Shown one piece after another: positions 58,863-64,000 of a stretch of 64,000 bases of DNA (its first letter is position 1; each line of letters starts with the position of its first letter). Under the pieces are notes generated by a model, which saw only the letters and a program-made list of their open reading frames with translations, made no database searches and was not told the DNA's origin. The stretch spans positions 186,001 through 250,000 of the forward strand of contig NZ_CP029488.1 in NCBI RefSeq assembly GCF_003177035.1, read 5' to 3'. Position numbers and translations under genes: made by a program. The DNA is from Salinisphaera sp. LB1. GTDB taxonomy: Bacteria; Pseudomonadota; Gammaproteobacteria; Nevskiales; Salinisphaeraceae.

Positions 58863-60335
58863 TCATCGGTCGCAACCGGCGATGGTCAGGCCGAAGCTGG
58901 CTTCGTTGATGGCGTAGTCCATGATGTCGCCGCCGTGCATCGTGAACGGGAACACACGCCAGTTGGAAAACGACGGCGACTTGATCTTGACGCGGGCGAG
59001 ACGCCCGGCGGCATCGGTATGCACGGCGTAATAGAGCGACCCGCGGGCGCCTTCGACCCAGCCCAGCCCCGCGCCCAGGGCGGGCACCGTCAGGTCGGTG
59101 CGGACGGGCCCGTCCAGATTGAGCCGAGCGAGACGCTTGACCATTTCGAAGCTCTGCTTGAGTTCCGCCGCGCGCACGCGAGCGCGCGCCAGGGCATCGC
59201 CGCGATCGTCGGTGGGAATCTCCAGCGGGATATCGAGATACATCGAATACGGATGATCACGCCGTAGATCGCGGTCGAGCCCGGAGGCGCGTTCCACCGG
59301 GCCGGTCGCGCCCTGGTCGTAAGCGACGTCACGCGACAACACACCCGTCTCGATCAGGCGATCCATATAGCTCGGCGTGGATTCGAGATGCTGCAGATAC
59401 TCGGCTGCCTCATCGGCCAGCGCCCGCACGTCGCCCAGTACATCGCCATCGAGCGCCAGATCACGCCGTAGCCCGCCCGGGACCACGATGCCGCGCAGAA
59501 AGCGGCTGCCCGTCAATTTCGCATTGATCTGCTTGGCTTTTTCTTCCAGCAACCGGCCCTGCGCATCGCCGACATACAGCGTCGTGGTGCTGGCCAGATG
59601 CGCGAAGTAATGCAGGTGGTTGTAAATTCGCTCCAGTTCGCCGAGCAGCGTCCGTATCACTTCGGCGCGCGGTGGTATCCCGGCATCCGCCATCGACTCG
59701 ATCGCCCGGCAGTACGCCCAGGCGTGGGCGAAACTGCCTACCCCGGAAACCCGCTCGGCCAGTACCGTCCCCAAGTCAGGCGCCACACCTTCAAAGCGTT
59801 TTTCCAGCCCCCGATGCTTGAAGAACAGGCGCGGCTGGTAGTGCAGGATGGACTCGCCCAGGTAATAGAAAATGAACTGGGCCGATTCCATGACGTCGGC
59901 GCGCACCGGTCCGAACGGCAGGCGCTGCACATCGCCATTGGCGGCGATTTCCGGCGCGTGCCATTCGCTGCGCTCGAAGGTCAATGCCTGGCCCCGCGGG
60001 TGCGCCGGTTCCATCGGCGGATGTTCGGAACTTGCGCCTTCGTGCAGCACCAGAGGCGCCGATTGCGGCATGTCGTCGATTTCGAGCGCGAACAGATCGC
60101 GCATTTCGCGCTCGTACCAGCTCGCCAGCGGCACGATATCGGCCACGCTCGGCAGGCGTCCGTCGACAGGCTTGCAGCACCACATCTCGAACGCCCGGCC
60201 TTTCGCCGGCGCGCACAGATACCGCACCTCGAGTTCGTCGTCGGCATCGCGCCATGCGTAGATCATCTGCAGGCGTCCCTGGTCCCGCACAAGCTGCTGG
60301 CAGCGCGCCCGCAGCGCGTCGGCCGGCACCGTCAT
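58863..60335 (-). CDS. HyfG/HycE-like large subunit lacking the NiFe ligands
   Basis: 490 residues from the ATG at 60335 (GGAG eight bases upstream); a GTG at 60353 overlaps the previous stop. An N-terminal NuoC-like domain (about 1-130) precedes a NuoD/HycE-like domain. Where NiFe hydrogenases have RxCGxC, this protein has ERVSGVGSFAHAW (Ser197-Gly-Val-Gly200), and the C-terminal DPCxxC is absent; the sequence simply ends AGCDR. It cannot hold a NiFe centre. It fits Ehr-type complexes, and the KHRGLEK block of the fold is retained. The catalytic function is unknown. Confidence 0.88.
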   Translation of the reverse strand: MTVPADALRARCQQLVRDQGRLQMIYAWRDADDELEVRYLCAPAKGRAFEMWCCKPVDGRLPSVADIVPLASWYEREMRDLFALEIDDMPQSAPLVLHEGASSEHPPMEPAHPRGQALTFERSEWHAPEIAANGDVQRLPFGPVRADVMESAQFIFYYLGESILHYQPRLFFKHRGLEKRFEGVAPDLGTVLAERVSGVGSFAHAWAYCRAIESMADAGIPPRAEVIRTLLGELERIYNHLHYFAHLASTTTLYVGDAQGRLLEEKAKQINAKLTGSRFLRGIVVPGGLRRDLALDGDVLGDVRALADEAAEYLQHLESTPSYMDRLIETGVLSRDVAYDQGATGPVERASGLDRDLRRDHPYSMYLDIPLEIPTDDRGDALARARVRAAELKQSFEMVKRLARLNLDGPVRTDLTVPALGAGLGWVEGARGSLYYAVHTDAAGRLARVKIKSPSFSNWRVFPFTMHGGDIMDYAINEASFGLTIAGCDR

Positions 60336-60349
60336 GTACTCGACTCCGT

Positions 60350-61825
60350 TCACGAGCCCCCCTTCGCAACCAAAGCGAACAACGCATGCAACGGCGCCGG
60401 CCACCACAGACCGAACACCAGCAACGGGATGAAGGCCAGCCACATCGCCAACACATTGGTCCACGGCAGGCGCCGCACACGGTCGGCGCCAACCGCGCCG
60501 GGCGCGGCGTCGGATTCGTCCGCCGTGTAGTACATGCGCCGGAAATGATCGAGAAAACCGATGAAGATCACGATCAGCAACACCAGCATGATCGCCACCG
60601 GCGCCGGCCAGTCGCCAACCCAGCCGGCGCGCAGCGTGGTGAATTCGCTCACGAACAGGCCGAACGGCGGCGCGCCGGTGATCGCCACCGCGCCGGCCAG
60701 CCACAGGGCCCCACCAACGGGTGTGAGCCGCAAAATCTGGCGGATCCGGCTCATGTCATGCGAGCCGAACAGCAAGCCGGCATTGCCGGCGCCGAAGAAC
60801 ATCAGCGACTTGTTCAACGAATGGTTGAGCATGTGGTAGCAGGCCGCGGCCACGCCGAATACGCCACCGAAACCGAAACCCAGCGCCACCACGCCCATGT
60901 GCTCGACGCTCGAGTAAGCCATCAAACGCTTGGGATCGCGCTGGCGCACGATCAGGAGGGCCGCGACCGCGAGCGAGAGCAACCCGAGCGCCACCAGTAC
61001 GCCGTGCGAAAGCCGTGTCAGATGCGCCGCATCGGCGATACGCAGCCCGCGCACGATGCCCACCATCGCGGTGTTCAGCAATGCGCCCGACAGCATCGCC
61101 GACACCGGCGTCGGACTCTGGCTATGCGCGTCCGGCAGCCAGGTGTGCATCGGCGCCAGGCCGACCTTGGTGGCATAACCGGCCAGGATCAGCAGAAAGC
61201 CGAGCGCCATGAGCACCGGATCCGCCCTGGCAGCCGCCGCGCCAAGCGCCGCCCAGGTCATGTCGTACCGGGCCCCGTATACGAAGGTGCCGGCCCAGTA
61301 CCAGAACACCGTGCCCAGCAGCGCCAGCGTAATACCGGCCGATACGATGATCAGATATTTCCAGGCCGCCTCGGTGCTTTCGGCCGAACGTTCGAACCCG
61401 ACCAGGAACGTGCTCACCAGCGTCGTCAACTCGATCGAGATCCAGTACAGCCCCGGCTTGTTCATGGCCGGCGCAATAAACATGCTGAGCGCGAAACCCG
61501 CGAATAGCGCGTAAAACGCCCACAGGCGGTCATGATCCGCTTCGGCGCGCATGTAGCCCAGCGCATAGATCGAGGCCAGCAGATACACCACGGCCACACA
61601 GAGCAGCACCCAGCAGGCAAGCGGGTCGAGCAGCACATAGCCATGCCAGAGCGCGCCTGCATCGGCGGCGGTTGTGGCCACCAGCCCGATGGTGGCGCCC
61701 AGCGAGGCCACCGCCGACAGTAGATTGATCCACTCGGACCACCGCGCGCGCCGCAGCGAAAGCGCCACCAGAATCGCTAGCGCCGGCGCGCCGAGCGTGA
61801 TGGCATAACAGATCGTCTGGCTCAT
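60350..61825 (-). CDS. Hyf/Hyc-type membrane subunit (HyfF-like)
   Basis: 491 residues from the ATG at 61825, overlapping the HyfE-like stop (ATGA). It is another NuoL/M-type antiporter-like protein with about 14 helices: PGLYWISIELTTLVSTFLVGFE with the key Glu, LILAGYATKVGLAPMHTWLPDAHSQSPTPVSAML with the Lys, and HMLNHSLNKSLMFF. These charged residues form the ion path in complex I relatives. It lies between hyfE-like and hyfG-like genes, and its stop overlaps a GTG of the latter. Confidence 0.88.
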   Translation of the reverse strand: MSQTICYAITLGAPALAILVALSLRRARWSEWINLLSAVASLGATIGLVATTAADAGALWHGYVLLDPLACWVLLCVAVVYLLASIYALGYMRAEADHDRLWAFYALFAGFALSMFIAPAMNKPGLYWISIELTTLVSTFLVGFERSAESTEAAWKYLIIVSAGITLALLGTVFWYWAGTFVYGARYDMTWAALGAAAARADPVLMALGFLLILAGYATKVGLAPMHTWLPDAHSQSPTPVSAMLSGALLNTAMVGIVRGLRIADAAHLTRLSHGVLVALGLLSLAVAALLIVRQRDPKRLMAYSSVEHMGVVALGFGFGGVFGVAAACYHMLNHSLNKSLMFFGAGNAGLLFGSHDMSRIRQILRLTPVGGALWLAGAVAITGAPPFGLFVSEFTTLRAGWVGDWPAPVAIMLVLLIVIFIGFLDHFRRMYYTADESDAAPGAVGADRVRRLPWTNVLAMWLAFIPLLVFGLWWPAPLHALFALVAKGGS

Positions 61826-62502
61826 CCGCGCAGCCTCCGCAGGTCCAGGCTGCTGGTGCTGCCCACGTGGGTGACGAGGTAGCGGGTGAGTACGCCGAAA
61901 CAGGCGACCGCCACCAACAGATCGAACAGAATCACCAGTTCCAGCAACAGCGGCATGCCCGGCACGAGAATCTGCGAGCCAAGAAAGATGCCGTTTTCCA
62001 GTACCAGCAGGCCGAGGATCTGGCTCATCGCTTCGTGCCGGACCGAGAGCATCAGAAAGCCGATCAGCTTCATCGACAGCATGACCGTCAGGGCAAGCAG
62101 AACGACCGTGTCCGGATGCGCCAGACTGGCGCCGATATGCTCGGCCACCGCCAGCGCCAGCAGCACCAGCGCCGCGCCAATCACGAGCGCCGAGGACGGC
62201 TTGATGATCTCGTGCAGTTCGCGGTCCACGCCCATGCGCCCGGTAATTCGCCAGAGCAGATACGGCAGCGCCAGACCCCGGAACAACGCGGTCAGCGCCG
62301 CCACCAGGTACAACTCGGGATAGCCGCCGTAATAGCCGACCGCTGCGGACAACAACGCGATCAGCCAGCACTGCCCGGTATAAGCCAGCAGATAGTTCTG
62401 CAGCCAGCGCGAGCCGAGCATGACGAACACCAGGATCAAGCTGGCGATTGCCAGCAGGCTGAACAATGAGGTGGCCAGCGGGGTGAATTGAAGAGAGTTC
62501 AT
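61822..62502 (-). CDS. Hyf-type membrane subunit (HyfE-like)
   Basis: 226 residues from the ATG at 62502. It has about six helices and a NuoK-like part: ALTVMLSMKLIGFLMLSVRHEAMSQILGLLVLENGIFLGSQIL, with the Glu of LLVLENGIF conserved in NuoK/HyfE. The length matches HyfE. It is the second gene in the operon, 10 bp after the HyfC-like gene, and overlaps the next by 4 bp. Confidence 0.85.
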   Translation of the reverse strand: MNSLQFTPLATSLFSLLAIASLILVFVMLGSRWLQNYLLAYTGQCWLIALLSAAVGYYGGYPELYLVAALTALFRGLALPYLLWRITGRMGVDRELHEIIKPSSALVIGAALVLLALAVAEHIGASLAHPDTVVLLALTVMLSMKLIGFLMLSVRHEAMSQILGLLVLENGIFLGSQILVPGMPLLLELVILFDLLVAVACFGVLTRYLVTHVGSTSSLDLRRLRG

Positions 62503-62512
62503 GGACCCACCC

Positions 62513-63457
62513 CTAAAACTGCTGCGCCACGATGCCAAGCACCGCCAGTAAAAAGGACGCCGCCAGCGGTTCCTGGTAACGGAAGAAACGCAACCGGGCC
62601 TGCGCCGTCTCGACCACGATGACCGCCAAGGCCACGACACCGAACTTGATCGCGATCGCGCCGACCGCCCCGGCCTCGCCGACGAGCGTGCCGACATGCG
62701 ACAACCCCCAGGGCAGCGTGAGCACGTTGCAGAAAATGGTGTAGAGGATGAATTGCTTCATCATCGAAGCCCAGCGCGCGAAGGCCATCAGCGGGCCCGA
62801 GTATTCGAGCGTGCGCGCCGCGCCGATCATGTAGATCTCGATATCGGTGCTGGAGTGGATCGGCAGCCGATCAGTCTCAACCAGCAGCAGCACGAAGAAC
62901 GCACAGACAATGAAGATATGCGCCGGGCTGAAGAACACCGGCCAATGGCCGGCCAGCAGATGATTAACCGGAAACGGCAACATCGTGTGCGCCAGCAGCG
63001 CGACGCCGGCCAACACCAGGATCAGCGTGGGTTCCGACAGGATGCCGAGCATGGCCGAGCGGCTCGAGCCGATGCCGCCATAGGCGCTGCCGGTATCCAG
63101 GCCGGACATCATCAGCATGAACGAGCCGATCGACAGCACCATGCCGCCGCCCAGAATATCGCCCATGTCGGACTGCGGCAGCGGGAAATCGGTGAGCACC
63201 GGAATCAGTATCGGCACGATGCACATGGCCGCGAACGCGACCACCGGCGTGATCAGATAGACGAACGACGCCGACTCTGGAATCACCAGTTCCTTATGGA
63301 ACAGCTTCCACAGGTCGCGATAGGGCTGGATCAGCGACGGACCGGTCGCGCGCTGGACGCGCTCCTTGCCGCGGAGAATGAACCCCTCAAGCAAAGGCGA
63401 AAGCAACAACGCCGCCAGCACCTGTCCAATTTGCGAGACCACATCAGGCAGACTCAC
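62513..63457 (-). CDS. Hyf/Hyc-type NuoH-like membrane subunit (HyfC/HycD-like)
   Basis: 314 residues from a GTG at 63457, with AAGGAG about 7 bases upstream. It is the NuoH/HycD family: SPLLEGFILRGKERVQRATGPSLIQPYRDLWKLFHKE at the start and VETDRLPIHSSTDIEIYMIGAARTLEYSG later, the Glu-rich region that contacts the peripheral arm in complex I. It has about eight helices. It is the first gene of the six-gene operon; a palindrome at 63531-63551 lies 74 bp upstream. Confidence 0.9.
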   Translation of the reverse strand: MSLPDVVSQIGQVLAALLLSPLLEGFILRGKERVQRATGPSLIQPYRDLWKLFHKELVIPESASFVYLITPVVAFAAMCIVPILIPVLTDFPLPQSDMGDILGGGMVLSIGSFMLMMSGLDTGSAYGGIGSSRSAMLGILSEPTLILVLAGVALLAHTMLPFPVNHLLAGHWPVFFSPAHIFIVCAFFVLLLVETDRLPIHSSTDIEIYMIGAARTLEYSGPLMAFARWASMMKQFILYTIFCNVLTLPWGLSHVGTLVGEAGAVGAIAIKFGVVALAVIVVETAQARLRFFRYQEPLAASFLLAVLGIVAQQF

Positions 63458-63530
63458 CCAGCGCTCCTTGCGCTGCTATGAGCTACGATGATCTCGTCGA
63501 TTGACGAAGCATATTCCAGCATCGGATGCA

Positions 63531-63551
63531 CCTATCTTGCGATCAGATAGG
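63531..63551. promoter_or_regulatory. Inverted repeat upstream of the Hyf-like operon
   Basis: CCTATCT and AGATAGG form perfect 7-base arms around a seven-base centre, 74-94 bp upstream of the HyfC-like start. This could be an operator for a dimeric regulator. No regulator gene is adjacent in the window. Confidence 0.45.
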
Positions 63552-64000
63552 AGTCATTAGCCGATGTCGGCGGTTCGAGGCGAACTCCATCGCCTGTGAT
63601 CGTCTGGCCGCATCAACTATTCGCTATTCGCACGGCGCTGTCAATCGCCGATAAACGCCGACGCTTGCTTTGCAGCATCAGAACAATAAGCCTCGTTATC
63701 ATTCGCTTTCGTCTCACGATCGGCAAATATGCGCGCATGGAGCTGGCACCCATACGGGGGACGCGACGGCCGTTCCGGCTGTATTCGATGGGTGCTGACA
63801 CCAGCCTCGAACACCCGTGCCAGGTCGTAGAAACTCGGGATCGTTGGTCTCCGGCCGGGCGATCGAGCGCCTGTGATGCCCCGGGGGTCACGCTATCGCG
63901 CGGACAATGACATCGCGAACCGAGCCAACGGCCCACGCTCGATCGCTCAGTGGCCAAATTCCCAGTACTCGATGGTTCGGCGTATACAGAACACGTGTAG
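63552..64000. other. Stretch with no supportable gene
   Basis: About 450 bp with overlapping unconvincing frames on both strands (for example 63596-63910 plus and 63613-63957 minus). Neither has a recognisable family. The part near 63640-63760 is somewhat AT-richer than the flanks. A gene cannot be excluded past the window edge. Confidence 0.4.

Noticed and set aside
58863-60335. Calling the large subunit a functional [NiFe] hydrogenase
   Set aside because: Both CxxC motifs that hold the NiFe centre are absent, although the fold and neighbours match hydrogenase-4.
63596-63957. Overlapping small frames on both strands near the window end
   Set aside because: No family match, no good ribosome sites, and they overlap each other; coding is not supported.

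Overview
The window is a GC-rich (roughly 60-65 %) bacterial chromosome segment from a gammaproteobacterium. The diagnostic content is gatCAB divergent from mreBCD, followed by mrdA-rodA-mltB-rlpA-dacA-ybeD-lipB, an mlaFEDCB operon, purL near mltF, and an argP/argO-type pair. The overall style suggests a halophilic or marine lineage such as Salinisphaera or a relative; that placement is inference from gene order only.

Layout. 1-1243: end of a sugar ABC permease and an SMP-30 lactonase. 1256-5123 (minus): yjbQ and gatC-gatA-gatB. 5414-15433 (plus): a nearly continuous cell-shape and peptidoglycan cluster (mreB, mreC, mreD, PBP2, rodA, mltB, rlpA, dacA, ybeD, lipB), many genes overlapping by 4 bp. 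15468-18641 (plus): mlaFEDCB, the outer-membrane lipid asymmetry system. 18708-26471 (minus): acetoacetyl-CoA synthetase, a PEBP-like protein, purL, an MBL hydrolase and a DUF1820 protein, then tRNA-Ser(CGA). 26705-28240: mltF. 28241-29052: gene-free repeat block. 29053-31560: cysH (with a clear terminator) and ettA.

31.6-45 kb is an accessory stretch: an ArsR regulator with tandem operators, an MFS gene split by a 270-bp element, a BisC-like molybdoenzyme, two EamA exporters, Ada, a MocR regulator, a DUF815 ATPase, SprT, an unknown protein and a WYL regulator. Three copies of one foldback element (270, 269 and 269 bp) lie here. Copy A interrupts the MFS gene so cleanly that removing it restores the frame, copy B sits upstream of an EamA gene, and copy C supplies the start codon of sprT. 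Base changes between copies are matched on opposite arms.

45.2-51.7 kb (plus): an SRPBCC-SDR fusion overlapping an ABC1/UbiB-like kinase, then a tightly coupled four-gene set (arylsulfotransferase-family protein, tiny membrane protein, three-helix membrane protein, PAPS-type sulfotransferase) that looks like an uncharacterised sulfation module. 51.7-55.8 kb: GlcG-like protein, cytochrome b561, an argP-like regulator divergent from a LysE/ArgO exporter, and coaA.

55988-63457 (minus) is a six-gene operon resembling hydrogenase-4/formate hydrogenlyase membrane complexes (HyfC, HyfE, HyfF, HyfG, fused HyfH-HyfI and HyfB types). The HyfG-like large subunit lacks the NiFe cysteine motifs (Ser-Gly-Val-Gly replaces the first CxxC), while all small-subunit Fe-S cysteines remain. 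It is therefore probably an energy-converting-hydrogenase-related (Ehr-type) complex of unknown substrate, and is the best candidate here for new biology. 63458-64000 holds a possible operator and no gene I can support.
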